This document shows positions 1 to 12,053 of a stretch of 64,000 bases of DNA, piece after piece (the stretch's first letter is position 1; every line of letters starts with the position of its first letter). The position numbers and the translations under genes are program-made. This stretch comes from Rhynchosporium graminicola (taxonomy: Eukaryota; Ascomycota; Leotiomycetes; Helotiales; Ploettnerulaceae): contig FJUW01000004.1 in assembly GCA_900074885.1 (NCBI GenBank), positions 2,268,578-2,332,577 on the forward strand, written 5' to 3'. Under the pieces are notes generated by a model. It worked only from the letters and a program-made list of their open reading frames with translations, was not told the DNA's origin and did no database searches.

Positions 1-2415
1 ACCTAAAGTACGCTCTCACTTTAGTACTACTCCTCTACTACTATTAGTAATATCTACCTTATATAATCGAAACAGACGCTAGTAATAGAGTAATAGTAGG
101 TATACTATCGTAATAGTATAACGAAGACTAGTTCCTAGTAGCTTACTTCTCTAAGATTATACTACCTGCCGAGCTTAATTACGCTATCTACGATAAGGAA
201 ATACTCGTAATTATATAATCTTTTAGTAACTAGAGATCTAAGCTCGCAGGCGTACTATATCAGATCCGTATTATTACTAATTATAAAGCTCTTAAGTACT
301 TTATAACTTCTAAATAGCTAAACGTATAATAAGCCTGATAAGCTGAGCTACTCGCAGATTATAACTTTATAATTACTTATTAACCTAGGAAGTATAATCT
401 ACTTACTAACGCTCTCTCTCGCAGAATAGATAAATTAGATAACTAGAATAATACTAAAAGAACTTAGCGTTTATAATAGCTACTACGCGAAAACTAAATC
501 GATCTAGTACTACTTATAAGTAACCTCCGGAATAGCTCCGACTCTATAGATAACTTTAAGCTTATTAACGCCTTAGAAGTCGCTAACCTATCGCTAGTCT
601 TTTCTATAGTATAGTAAGTACTTAGTACTAATCGTATTACGCTATTACTCTAAGTACTACGGAAATAAGCTCTCTCTATTACTCCTAGAAAACTAACTAT
701 AGAAAAAGATCTTCTACTCTATAAAGGAAGACTAATTATACTTAACGTTTTATACCTTCGCACGCTACTTATACGCGAAGTATACGACTAATTAGAGACT
801 GCTTATCTAAGTGTAAAGAAGACCTTATAACTACTAGTATTATAATACTAGTAGTACAGAATCGCTTTAACTATTAACTAGTACTACCGTAACTATTATA
901 CTTACTAACGAATTTAAGTGCTACGCGATAAGAAACCAGGCTTCCTCTAACCTCTACCTATATTATCATATCTATAGAAGTATATTACAGTCGACTACTA
1001 TAGCTTTAACTATAATAAATATAGCTATAATAACGTTCTCGTATTTATCGACTGTTTTAGTAAATAAGTAATTAGTATTCTATACCGAAAGACCTCCGAT
1101 ACGCGCGACCTTATAAAGCTTTACTTATACTACGTATACTACTATTTCGGAGCTCTATTAATAATTACTTCTAATAGAGGGCCTTAATTCGTTTCCTGTT
1201 TTTAGACTATAGTTATTACGATTCTTAGCACTAAAAGATAGCTTTCTATAGTAGACTACTTATAAATAGATAGCTAAATAGAGATCTATAACTAATATCT
1301 CTAACGTAGATTACGACTTTTTATCTCTTATTATTAAGACGACTAGTCGGAATTCTCACTTATTATAGACTACGCCTAGATAACTCTCCCTTACGAATCC
1401 CTTAGAGGTCTCTTACCCTTTAAAGTTATTTATAGATATATACCCCGCGTTAATTAGAATTAGAAAGACTTACCTAACTCTACTACGCCTACTAATAAGT
1501 TGAATACTTAGTAAGCTCTAGATTACGCTAATCGTCTGCGCGACGCTTAGACTACTACTTAATTAAGCTTCTAACGTATATAAGCTAAGATATCCTAATC
1601 CTATAATCGCTTATACTATGAAGTTGACTTTACTATAAACGACCTTATCTAGCTAGATATACGCTACTTTACGAGTACTCGACCTAATAAAAAACTCGAC
1701 TTCCTAACTAACGGACTCTTCTATATAATTGAAAAAGTCGGAAGCTCTTATTATCTAGAGCTCCTTACTAGTATGAAAGTATATAACGTATTCCCTACTG
1801 CTAAGCTATAGAAGTATCTAAACGACCCCTTACTAAGATAAACCTTACTACTACTACTACTTATTAATATTACTAGTAACGATAAATAGGAGATCGAAGA
1901 TATACTTATGTACCGTAAGTAGCGCAATAGCTTCTTATACCGAGTTTCCTAGTTAAATTAAGATGTCGATCTTATATAGTACGACGCTATAGATATTAAA
2001 TACGCTCCCGCTAAGCTATAATAATTCTACCTTAATAACCTAATATAAGCTAGACCTCCCGCTAAACTACCTAATTAGCTAAAAGCTTTCTACGATAGAA
2101 TTAATAATTACGACTACCTTAATAGTAATAAGGAAATAGACTAACGCTCGAGGGCGAGCTTTTTTCGGAGGGAGAGGTAGTATAATAACTAGTTAGGTTT
2201 AGAGGTTTCTCCCTATTAGTAGAAACACTTACTACTAAGCGAGATTAAACGAGTAGAGTTTAGGGGCCCCTTTTCATATATATACTTCCCTTCTCTCTCT
2301 ACTTCTTTACTCCTTAGTTATAGATTCTAAAGTGATTCTTAATACTTCATATTCATAATAATATGAGATCTTATTACTCATGTAGTTTTAAGACCTTTCT
2401 AGAGCAAGCGTCACA
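1..2415 (+). mobile_element. RIP-degraded 3' part of a Ty3/gypsy chromovirus
   Basis: The 5' part lies outside the window. Read on the plus strand with RIP-type stops ignored, one frame gives the end of an RNase H domain (DALSR-type motif, codons near 405-425), then an integrase, then a chromodomain. The integrase shows the catalytic pattern: first Asp at 993-995, second Asp position mutated to Asn (AAT, 1173-1175, in an SNRGPQF-like motif), Glu at 1281-1283. The last two are 36 codons apart, as in DD35E enzymes. A chromodomain-like stretch lies at about 1885-2080, followed by the Pro-rich tail usual for fungal chromoviruses. A purine tract at about 2168-2176 could be the polypurine tract, with a 3' LTR starting near 2178 and ending near 2415; the LTR limits are tentative because no second copy is present. 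Confidence 0.85.
960..2120 (+). pseudogene. Integrase-chromodomain remnant of Ty3/gypsy pol
   Basis: This is the best preserved coding relic of the left element. The frame reads through repeated TAA/TAG codons that fall where Gln or Trp is expected, consistent with C-to-T and G-to-A changes by RIP. D, D(N) and E catalytic positions are recognisable, and the downstream chromodomain-like segment places the element among chromoviruses, which use this domain to target histone-marked chromatin. The second catalytic Asp is changed and many stops are present, so the product cannot be functional. Confidence 0.8.
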
Positions 2416-2945
2416 GGTTAGAGGACTAAGTAGTACCGGAAAAGACTTGACCCGGATGTAAATTAGTAGCGCGGAGAGAGGAGAGGGGAAAGAGCCGCGT
2501 TATAGTAGTAGTAGCGCGAGCGAGTAAGAGCGGCCTTACGAGTATTCGTTAGCTAAGTTACGGACTGTTAGATAGCTAGGGCTAACTTATATAATAAGGG
2601 TTAGTAGAGGAGCCGCAAGGCCGGTAGCGTAAGATTAGGCTACTAAGGCAGCGGCAGTAGAGGTAGCAGTAGCAGTAGTAGTAGTAGATATCCTATAGTC
2701 CGTTAGTAATTACTATAGGGCCGTAGATCGACAGAATCGATATAGTAGATACGTACTTAATAATTATAGTATCGCTAAAAGGAAAGTTTATAATTATTAC
2801 TATAGGAGAGATATACTTATAATACTATTACCTTTAGCTTATTTCAAATTCAATTACTATTATTATCTATTAGAATTTATCTTCAATAGTAAGTCTTTAT
2901 TTATATAGTTACTATTATCTACTATAAGCGACTATTACAGATTAA
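2416..2945. other. AT-rich repeat-derived DNA, no gene
   Basis: TA-rich DNA with a short AGT/GCAGTAG-type low-complexity stretch around 2640-2690. It has the same base character as the RIPed element to its left and probably belongs to another mutated repeat. It stops abruptly near 2945, where normal base composition begins. Confidence 0.5.
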
Positions 2946-4225
2946 CTATCACCTGTAACGACTACGCGAAGCAAGGTCCCGTGACCCCGGAGCTTGCGAA
3001 GGGCCGGCATGGAGAAGATCTTGTCTATAATTATTCGGGATTTTCTAGTCACATATCCACCTCTTTTCGCCATATTTGAGATCGCTATTGACTTTGCGAT
3101 AGTATGCGATTCAATCAATTGTGCCAAAAGCGGTTGTAGTGAATCGGTAAGAGTTTTGGCTTTGTGTAAAACAGCGTTACAGCGGTAAGTTGATCGATCC
3201 CAGAATACAGATTTTCAAGAAGCGTTAATCAGTGTCGCGTCTAATCACGATAATTTCAGCACACACGGTAGCAAAATATCTGTGTTGCTCCAGAGGTAGC
3301 CGCGAATATCTACTCCTGCTACTGTCTCCATTCGAGCAATACCTTAATAGTTTTTAGAATCAATCTTACTGAAGATGAAGTAGCTTCACACGCGGATATG
3401 AGAACTTGAGTACTCGCCCGACCCAAGCAAATCATCGAGGACGTGCATTCACGGCCCGGTAATTCAAATTTCGCTGGAGGGTAAACAAGCTGCATATCTT
3501 GTTTGTGGAGCAAAGGTCTGGAATTTAATCTGGCTAGCCAGCTACAGCATGACGGCAAGACCAGAATGAGCACTGAGAACCCAAGAGAAGAGAAGTATTT
3601 ACTACAAATCAGCATCTTATGAGATTCACAACTCTAGTCAGTAGCTTTCATAATGATTAATAAAATGGTACCATTCTTTTTCCCTCTCAAATCCTCCTCA
3701 TCTGAAGGAATGATGTGGTCTCTGGTCGTTTCGCTGCAGCTCGGCTAGTGAGTAAGCACATCACAGGTTGTTTATGCAATGTCAGCCAGATGTCATCAAG
3801 CAATACGATTGTTTGAGGTTCCCGATACATACATTTCCCCTGGGAGTGTAATATGCTTTACATGAATATCGTCTACACTCCTTTCCAAATGGATGTATCT
3901 TGTCGTCGGTCATGTATTCAATACTACCTAGGTATGCAGTACTCTGGTATTCAGCTACCTCGCTTAACTAGCGGTACGAGAAGGGCCTTGGGACATCATT
4001 GCATGCTGATCTTGCTGTTAAGGCTCAAGTGGTACATCATTTGATTCATCCGCGTTTGACTTATCTCTTTAAGTACCGCACAGGCCACTCTCTTTCTCCT
4101 ATTTTGTGTTCCACTATTTCTCTTCTCTCCTCAACTAAGCCTTACTCGAATCTAGCTCGCCGCGTAAACAATCCTATCGATCCCAAAATCGATAGGTTCT
4201 CAGTCTCCCAGAACTGGAAAAAAAA
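2946..4225. other. Mostly non-coding flank with one weak ORF
   Basis: Base composition returns to normal here. Apart from the short minus-strand ORF at 3319-3615 and the promoter of the hydrolase gene, I see nothing coding. Pyrimidine-rich DNA at about 4085-4145 probably belongs to the hydrolase 5' region. Confidence 0.4.
3319..3615 (-). CDS. Weak candidate: small secreted-like protein, 98 aa
   Basis: Single short ORF. The first ~28 residues are hydrophobic with a Ser/Cys-rich end and could serve as a signal peptide or membrane anchor. The remainder has a few cysteines and no recognised motif. No family is recognised. The ORF sits just outside the RIPed block, where small secreted proteins often occur, but it could equally be a chance ORF; the lack of visible introns does not help decide. 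Confidence 0.22.
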   Translation of the reverse strand: MLICSKYFSSLGFSVLILVLPSCCSWLARLNSRPLLHKQDMQLVYPPAKFELPGRECTSSMICLGRASTQVLISACEATSSSVRLILKTIKVLLEWRQ

Positions 4226-5181
4226 ATGCCATTCATTACAACCAAAGACGAGACCTCCATCTTCTATAAAGACTGGGGTAATCCCACAGGACAAGTGGTA
4301 ACATTTTCCCACGGTACATGCTCTATATCATTTCACCTGACCAAAACACTTCGCAAATCACAGAGACATTTCAACTAACCCCTTCAGGCTGGCCCCTCAA
4401 TTCCGACAACTTCGAGTCCCAAATGTTCTTTCTCTCCTCCCTCGGCTACCGCTGCATCGCCCATGACCGTCGCGGGCACGGGCGCTCATCACAACCCTGG
4501 GACGGAAACAACATGAACAAATACGCCGACGACCTCGCCGAGCTGTTCATTCATCTCGACCTCAAAAAAGTCATGATGGTCGGGCATTCCACCGGCGGCG
4601 GAGAAGTGATCCGCTACCTTGCTCGACACGGATCTTCTTGTGTCTCAAAAGCCGTTCTCATCTCTGCAGTCCCTCCCATTATGGTGAAATCCGAGAACAA
4701 TCCAAACGGCACTCCAATTGAAGTATTCGATGGTTTTCGTGCGGCGATGGTTGCCGATCGCGCGCAGTTCTTTCGTGATGTGCCTTCCGGTCCGTTCTTT
4801 GGCTTCAATAAACCGGGTGTTAAGTTCTCGCAGGGCCTTGTTGAGAGTTGGTTCCAGCAGGGAATGATGTGCGGATTTAAGGGTGCTTACGACTGTATCG
4901 AGGCATTTAGTGAGACTGATTTTACGGAGGATATGAAGAATGTTGAGATACCGGTTCTGCTTCTGCATGGTGATGCTGATCAGGTCGTTCCGATCGGAGA
5001 TGCTGCTGAGATTGGCATCAAATTGCGTAAGCGCTGTCCTTCAGCTGTTCTTGTCGACAGAGCTAACAATATTGTAGTGAAGAAGGGGACTTTGAAAGTC
5101 TATCCGGGGGGTGCACATGCTTTACCGAATATGGAGACTCAACGAGTTAATCGGGATCTACTAGAGTTCTTGAAGGCTTAA
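4226..5181 (+). CDS. Alpha/beta hydrolase, non-haem chloroperoxidase-like
   Basis: Three exons: 4226-4313, 4388-5026, 5078-5181, giving 276 aa, the normal length of this family. The first intron joins the oxyanion motif SHGWPL across the splice. The second (51 nt, GTAAGC...CTAAC...TAG) is in frame and easily missed; removing it restores a family-like C-terminus. Visible catalytic elements are the nucleophile elbow GHSTGGGE, the acid in [10 protein letters not shown] and the His in GGAHALP. The protein closely follows cofactor-free bacterial haloperoxidases/esterases ([27 protein letters not shown]), which hydrolyse esters and can form peracids from H2O2 and carboxylates. No signal peptide, so probably cytosolic. 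The physiological substrate cannot be told from sequence. Confidence 0.88.
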
Positions 5182-5763
5182 AAGTGTCTCGAGGAAGCCA
5201 ATGTGCTAGTAATGCGGTACCTAATATTAAGGACACTTTCAACTACAAATACAGTCATGGGGTTCTATTCGAACATTGGCCGCTACCGATATCAGGAGAG
5301 TATCCCAGATATTGTTTCTTCGCAGTTGAATAAGGCTTGTCTTACTCTTTCATGATATTTGCCCAGCACGGATGTAATCCGCCTCTTTTCCCTTCCATCT
5401 GATGTGGTCTGAAACAGAGCCGACGACCAACTACTCCTCGATCCATCCTCCTGGCACAGGCTTCTTTCTCTTCTTCTCTCGCTAGGTTCCAGTCGATGAG
5501 CCTGAGGAGCTCGGAACGATTATCCGGGTTCCACCACTCGATCGGTTCGCGAAGTGACATCTTTGGATTGAGTGTTTTATACTTTCCTGTCTTTTCAGCT
5601 ATAAGTGTGGTTGTAGATCCATGTTTTGACAGACATGTGTAGTTGGTATTAAGTCTCTCGAACTCAGAAGACCCTAAACTGGCGGGCTCAATGCTGACCT
5701 CGAAGATGATGGGTCCAAGGGAAATCTGGAATCGAAGGAGGATTTCAAGTATCCTTATAAGCT
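5182..5763. other. Intergenic stretch with a weak minus ORF
   Basis: Contains a 72-codon minus-strand ORF (5342-5560, charged, WW and Arg/Glu-rich) with no recognised motif. It could be a residue of the C-terminus of the adjoining broken NACHT gene or a chance ORF. Nothing else is seen. Confidence 0.3.
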
Positions 5764-8471
5764 CTATCGTTTCGGAACTCGCCAGAAGAACTCGGTTGGA
5801 ATGTCCAGGGGCATTTCGAAATTCAGTAGGCGACTTGAAATGAATGCGTCATTGGTAAGCTGAACTAAAAGTTTGGTTTGTCGACAGCTATCGGGACCAA
5901 AGTTGAAGAGCATTTTGCAAAGCTCAGCTCCTGTACGTTTTTGTGCCAAGGCAGCTGATGGATGCATACCCAACCCGTTGATATGCTGATGCACTCCCAA
6001 TTCAAAGGAGATGGCAAGAACTGAGAATGGCATACCGCAATCTCTAAGACGGACCGTCCTCAAGTCTACAAACGTCCAGGCTACCGACCAATCTATCCCA
6101 AGAGCCTCGGTCCCGGCGCCTTGGAAGTGCAATAAAATGTTATCCAATATAAGTAGCAACCGATCACATTCTTCGTATTCCAATTCTTGGGCCCAAGTTA
6201 AGCAGCGTCGAATTGTCCCACAAAGTTAACGACTCATGGTCAGATCCCATTGGACTTTAGTAAGACACTGAATCATACACCGCAGCACAATGGTTTGAAC
6301 CGCCAGATTATCTATGTAACTTTTCATCTCTCGTGGACAACTATATTCCAGATACTCGTAAATTGATCGATGAGTGACATTCTGTGTTCCTTGGGAGGCG
6401 AGATCGCCGGCTGGTTTTTGTAAAAGACCGTCCTCATCCAGGTTTCCATATGCTCTCTCGTAAGAAACCTCTACAATCCCTTTCAGTACTCGGTTGACAT
6501 GTTGTGCAAACTTTCTTTGCCGGGCGAGAATCTGAATGTTCGTCACAGGCATTAGAACTAGCTCCTCTTCGGATTTATGTCTTTCGAGGCATTCTTTGAT
6601 ATGAGAGTAATCAAATAAAGATAGAACCAGGTGATGTTGATTTGCGGCCATGAGAAGAGCCATCATAGCCCACGCTTCGTTCTGGTCTTCTCGCGGAATG
6701 GACATGAGCATACCTGCAAGGAGCAGCTCCAAATCTTTTGGTAGGTGGTTGAGTGTCTCGTGAAGGTCCTCCAATGATCCACCCCCTTCAAGAATATCTC
6801 TAAGCTTATACAGAACGAGTTTTATCCACAGAAATACTCCGTCTGATCTCTCAACTACCTTTTGAACAAAGGCTCGACGATTTCCACTCGCAATAGTGGC
6901 AAATCTGTCAAATTGATCTAGCGAGGCTTCGACTGATGTCCTCATGTCGTTTTGGGTAACGAGATGAAGACGAAGCCTTTGGTTGACTGTGAGGTTATTC
7001 AAAAATGAATTGTCTTCTCTACTTGATACGCAAATCTTGACATTTCCATCGCCCCTGTTGGTCCAAGATTGAATTTTCAGGACCAATGCCGAATGATCGT
7101 GAGAAGAGTCATCGAGTTCGTCTAGACCGTCAATGAAGAAGCAAAGATAATAGTCTTTCATGATACCCCGCTCTTCCATGAGCATTTCGAAGCGAAGTGT
7201 ATTTCACGGGAAGAGATCTCAAGATCTGTCGTAGCTTGCCACTGCGATTGGCCTCTTGGATCCCAGTGTAGACGAAACACGATCAGGATCATCGAAGGAG
7301 CTCTCTTGAGGATAGAGTGTACTGTCGATCTGATGAGTCCCTCGAGGCTCTTTTGCAGGCGTGTGCCTGGCTTCCAGACGAAGAAACTTGCTAACACCAG
7401 ACTACGACCCAATGCCCATTCCTGGAGACATTTTTGCGTGTTATCGCTTCTCGACGATGAATTTCATCAGAGTTAATTTTCCAGCACCCGGGTTGCCGGC
7501 GATGTGATATACACCTTTGCCTGCGGCTAGCCAATCTCTGAAGGACATTTTGAGATTCGGGTGGGAGTTAGGCACTTGCAAGTCCTCGAGACACCACTTG
7601 AAAGTATCAGTGGCACTCGAAGAAACATCCTGGTAGCGACTTGTTATTCCCTCAAACTGTAGTGACTTTAGATTTTGTTCCTGATTTATGCGCTGAAAAG
7701 TCGTATCCGAGGGACTGAAATGCCGTTTAGAAGCCCGAGGCTATCGACTGCCAGCTTCTTATCATGTTCGATCCGAGCCAGCACCTGCTTTAGTGAAGCA
7801 GTTTCCAGTCCCTGCGCCGAATGAGATTCCAGGATTTCCTCTAGTTTCTTCCCTGTCTCACGTCTATATTCTCTCAGAACGAATGCTTTCAAACATAACA
7901 CGAAGACTTACCTGAAAGTTGCGATAAGATGCAACCCTAGCTGATTGACACAACCATCCAGTTGTCTCCTCAAGTCCTCAATATCATCCTTTTCCTTATA
8001 GTCTTCACGCTAGCTCTCAGACTCTCACGAAATGAGTTGGACTTCTTTATCTTCGTTTTGGCGAGTTTCTCCAACAATATTTCCCTAGGGATGCGCAGTC
8101 CTTAACTAAGCTTTATAAGCTTGCGTCCTGCCCAACGTGGGCGTTTGAGGTCGAAGTGTTTTTTGTTTGCAGTTCCTAAAGGAGACCACCGAGGTTCGTA
8201 GTCAGCTTCTCGACTTCTTCATTCGTCTTTGTACTATTTGCAGTTGAGGTTAGTAATCTTTGTTTAGAAACAGAAATGGCTTCACCATAGCATATTGTGG
8301 TCCCAGCAAATTCACAAGACTTTATTAGAGGAGAGAGAATCTTTTTTGTAATGCTTACAAGCCTGATACGGAGTTGTGGAGGCCATATGCGGTATATATT
8401 ACTTTGACTGCGAACTCCGATAGCTGGAGAATCGCAGCCACGGAGCCAACAATTGCGAAGGCTTCAGCCAT
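5764..8471 (-). pseudogene. NACHT/STAND NTPase (NLR-like) pseudogene
   Basis: Starts at ATG 8471 with the N-terminus typical of fungal NACHT proteins (MAEAFAIVGSVAAILQL), followed by a helical linker, a P-loop segment at about 7440-7520 (GNPGAGKLT), a Walker B-like FFIDGLDEL at about 7110-7145, and winged-helix/C-terminal regions down to 5764. Lesions on one reading: TAG at 8176-8178, TAA at 8113-8115, frame changes near 8080 and 8000, a frame change just after the P-loop near 7445, another near 7190, and TAA at 6226-6228 with the same frame continuing on both sides. The P-loop also has Leu where Ser/Thr follows the Lys. Intact relatives act as intracellular signal sensors, for example in heterokaryon incompatibility. 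An intron could explain one or two breaks but not all. Gene death looks clear. Confidence 0.82.
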
Positions 8472-10639
8472 GCTGCGAATCTAACAGTGGATTGATTCGT
8501 CACCCTTTAGGTTCTTTGTAGCTTTAGTTCAGTACTTAAGTGAAGTCGTAGAATGCTTTGGCTTGGTTTGATCAGTGGGACGGGAGTGATGTTGTACCGG
8601 ACACGGAACAGCCCAGCAGTCAGTGAGCCTTAGGTCGCTGAGTTTGACAGATGTCTCAAAGCTCGATACATGAGTACTGGGACGTCTGCATACGAGTCTT
8701 CTTGTTTCTATGTAGAGAGCTGCTGAGTTTATTGCGGCAGAAGTTGCTCTGTGTTGTTTCGAAGTTGAAGATATTTTAGGCGCCAGCCTCAGAAACGTGC
8801 CAACACACTACCCCGCTATTGATAGCTGAGGATCTCTCCGCTTGAGATCCAATGGAGAGAACATTGCCAAATAAAATTCATTACTCAGCAGTAGGTGTAG
8901 TCAGCATAATTGCTTTGGATGTGCATCACGCATTCTTCAGTGCGGATGCGACGTTGATACTCAGGGGACGGTACAAATATGTTCCAAAACAAAGACCCGA
9001 GCTTGATTCGCTGATTTAGCAAAGGCTGAGACTACAGGTATCTTGACTAAACTCTGAGAATAAACAAACACATTGCTTGCTGAAGTGCTTCAACGAGATT
9101 GAACCCGAAGAGATATCCCGAGACCTGGTGCGATAGCCTTGAGACGCAAAAGTACTCTGAGCCAGGAGGTTTACATCTAACTCCACTTTCTAAGGCTGAA
9201 TATAGATAAGACCAATCCCTGTGTCTAGTAGACAAGAACATAGAGTTTTAGTCTCATGGATAGGCTCCAGCGGTACATATCTCTTGAAGTCAATTCGGAG
9301 GGGCACGATTGTAGATGTAACAGTGGATTACTTGAGCTACTTGATGCTTTCAACGGGCTGGATAAATGCTAAATCGAATCTTGAGATTCAAAAACGGTAG
9401 GGTTATCGCACGTTCGATTATGAAAGTCTGCTTAAACTTGCGAAGTTCAGTGACATAATATTATCCCTTGGTGAAAATGTATCATAGTGTGATATTTGTT
9501 ATTCGAATCTCTCTGTTAAACGAGTAACAACTCACAAGTTTGCAAAGATCTGCTTTTTATTTAGAGTTTCAGGCATCGATGCCCTACGGTTATTATCACT
9601 TGTTTTGCTGTTGAGCAGTAAAATCCACGGAGTTGGTCCGGCATCCCGCTCAACGATGGCGAGCAAGACTCTGTCAATCCAAGGAAGCGGGTAGTTTTAT
9701 GCCTCTAGAGGCCTAAGCATGGGATAAGATCCCAGTGCGATGGCTTAAAGGCTAATGTGAGCTGAAATACCAACAAGACAATAAGAATAAAGTTTTTTTT
9801 CATTCTATGCCTCTCAAAGTTCGGCTAAGTCAGTACAGTATATCTATCTCTTTTCGAAAATTTCCTTCAAAGAGATATGACTGACAGGATCGAAGTATCG
9901 AAATAGTGGCAAGGAGATATGTAGTGACCGATATATTCTTGGTTCTGCGTGCCTTATCATAAGGCCTTTACAGCCCGTCTGCAGGTAACGGAAGTAGGAG
10001 TTTGTACTACTGAATAAAAAGGTAGAATACGAACCATCGTATAGCGAGAGCGTACCTCGAGGGTACCAGTCAGCTAATGAAAGGCCCGATACATATCTGT
10101 CTCCTTTCCGAGTCTAAGCTCAAGTATAAAAGGCCAATCTTTGCACCAGAAAACATGGTTATAAGATTGGGCTTTGAAGTTGAAAATATGTATGAAACAT
10201 CCCACTCGGAATGAGAACAAGAATCATGACGAGATTAAGAATGATAACGAGGTATGGGTTGACAGAATGATTTGTGTACTTAGCTCAATTGCGACTGAAA
10301 TCGCGCACTTCTTTGTGTCTTTATTTCGAAATTCTGAATTCCATCTCTTCAGTCATCAGTACTTTGTCTCATTTATGTGAAGCTTTATCTAAAATGCAGA
10401 ATGTAATATTCTTATCATAAATAACTGCGAACGTTCCCAGTGGCAATGGCCGCTGGCTACGATACGAAAGAGATGAACGTGAGGATACAAGTGCGTAGCT
10501 GAACAAATATAAAGCATACAGGCACCATTATAACGCCGGCAGGCAGGGGTAAGAATGATTTTGAAAGTCGCAGCTTCAGTCTTTCTATAAAGTCCTATAC
10601 TTTTATTACTAGCCAAGTAGTTCGAGTATACTTCAAGTA
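8472..10639. other. Two-kilobase stretch without recognisable genes
   Basis: Only short ORFs (for example 9047-9241 minus, 10174-10380 plus, 10389-10616 minus) with no motif and no splice pattern that would join them. The left 100-200 bases would have held the promoter of the broken NACHT gene. It may be old decayed DNA. Confidence 0.4.
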
Positions 10640-10905
10640 GCTCTGAGTTGAGGTAGATTAAATTAGATTCAATTAGGTACGCTAGTTTTATAGTTATGTT
10701 AAGTGATTATATAAGTAGAATAGAAAGAGTATGCTAGACATTAACGCTTAATTATCTATAAAGAACTTCTATAACTTGTAAGTAGTAGATCTTAGTATAA
10801 TCAGAGTAACTCGAAGGACGACTGAGTTAGGTTAAGTACGCTTAACATAAATCTGCGTTGACTTGAGTACTACCTATACCTTAGACTCAACTCAGCTCAA
10901 CTCAT
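10640..10905. repeat. Small AT-rich repeat with inverted ends (MITE-like or LTR relic)
   Basis: The left edge holds CTGAGTTGAG (about 10645) and the right edge holds its exact inverse complement CTCAACTCAG (about 10886), followed by a second imperfect copy CTCAACTCAT. The interior is TA-rich like the RIPed elements, while both flanks are normal. No coding capacity. No clear target duplication was found, so the type of element is open. Confidence 0.4.
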
Positions 10906-11440
10906 CTAAATACGTGGCTGTGATGAACAAACCATCACCTTGTCTCTACCAGCACGAGACCTATCAAGGGCATATGTCCAGTCGTCTTATCAAGATCTGT
11001 CTAAATGTGGAGGAATGAGTGTACCAAAAGCACACTTCCGGGTATGGATTTATTTATCCTACTTACATATCAAGTAGCGCTGCCATATGGAGATCGCTTT
11101 CAAAGTCTTGCCGGACGAATGAGGGTCTATTTGGTGTGAGAACAGCTTTCTTATATCAGGAGTGACAGGAGAGCAGAAACTTATGTTATCATTTCTGATA
11201 GCAGAAGACAGCCTGAAATCAAAGCAAGGATCGTTAACAAATGGTATTGCTGCATATCGTTGTTACATACATCCTCGGACCGTAGAGATATGCGTAGTTA
11301 TTTGTTGTACGTGTATGCCGATGTTGATTGCTCATATCATACGGTTATCGAGAGAGTGAAGTCTGCGAGCCATGGATTAGAGGATTTTATGATCCCACGT
11401 CAGTTAGATTGATTGATTGTAGCACAGCCGTATGTATATT

Positions 11441-11464
11441 CATACATACATACATACATACATA
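11441..11464. repeat. CATA microsatellite
   Basis: Six tandem CATA units in non-coding DNA. Confidence 0.9.
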
Positions 11465-12022
11465 TCTGAATCACATAGCTATAAACCAGGTATGGAGGAG
11501 ATTCTTCATGACGCTTTTCGTCCATCCCTTCCGACCCTCCCTCCCTTCATCCGTCTGCAAGTCCAGTCGTCTCATACTTATATCTTCCTAGCGTGCTCCG
11601 CTCTCGGTCTCGGGCCAAGCCGAGAGCCGTGCGCGTTAGCTCGCTCGCTCGCTCGGGTCATGAAGATGAAACGAAACAATCTCCACCTCCATCCTTCCAC
11701 AAGTACTACTATTTCTCCGAGATAGGGAGTCTTGAATCTTCATCCCAAACATCACCTATTCAATACTCTCCTCCGATCATTCCAAGATCAACGCTTTTCA
11801 TTCCTTTCTTTCCCTTCCTTTACACATTAGCTTCTGTCCCTTTCATCTGTCTGCATTTTCTTTCGTGTTATATATATATATATGCTCCTGCTATCTCATC
11901 GGCCTCAACCGTTCAATTGAATGAATGGACCCTGACGATCCCTCGAGTCACTACATACAGTACAGAAGGAACGGAACGCGGGGACGATTAGTACTTGTTT
12001 ATCTGTGACGAGCTAGTAGTTG

Positions 12023-12023
<1 letters not shown>

Positions 12024-12052
<29 letters not shown>
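12024..12052. repeat. CAAT/AATC microsatellite
   Basis: About seven tandem CAAT units in the presumed 5' leader of the gene at 12583. Confidence 0.9.

Positions 12053-12053
<1 letters not shown>

Noticed and set aside
12024..12052. Short direct repeats considered as a CRISPR-like array
   Set aside because: Simple 4-bp microsatellite without spacers in a eukaryotic genome.
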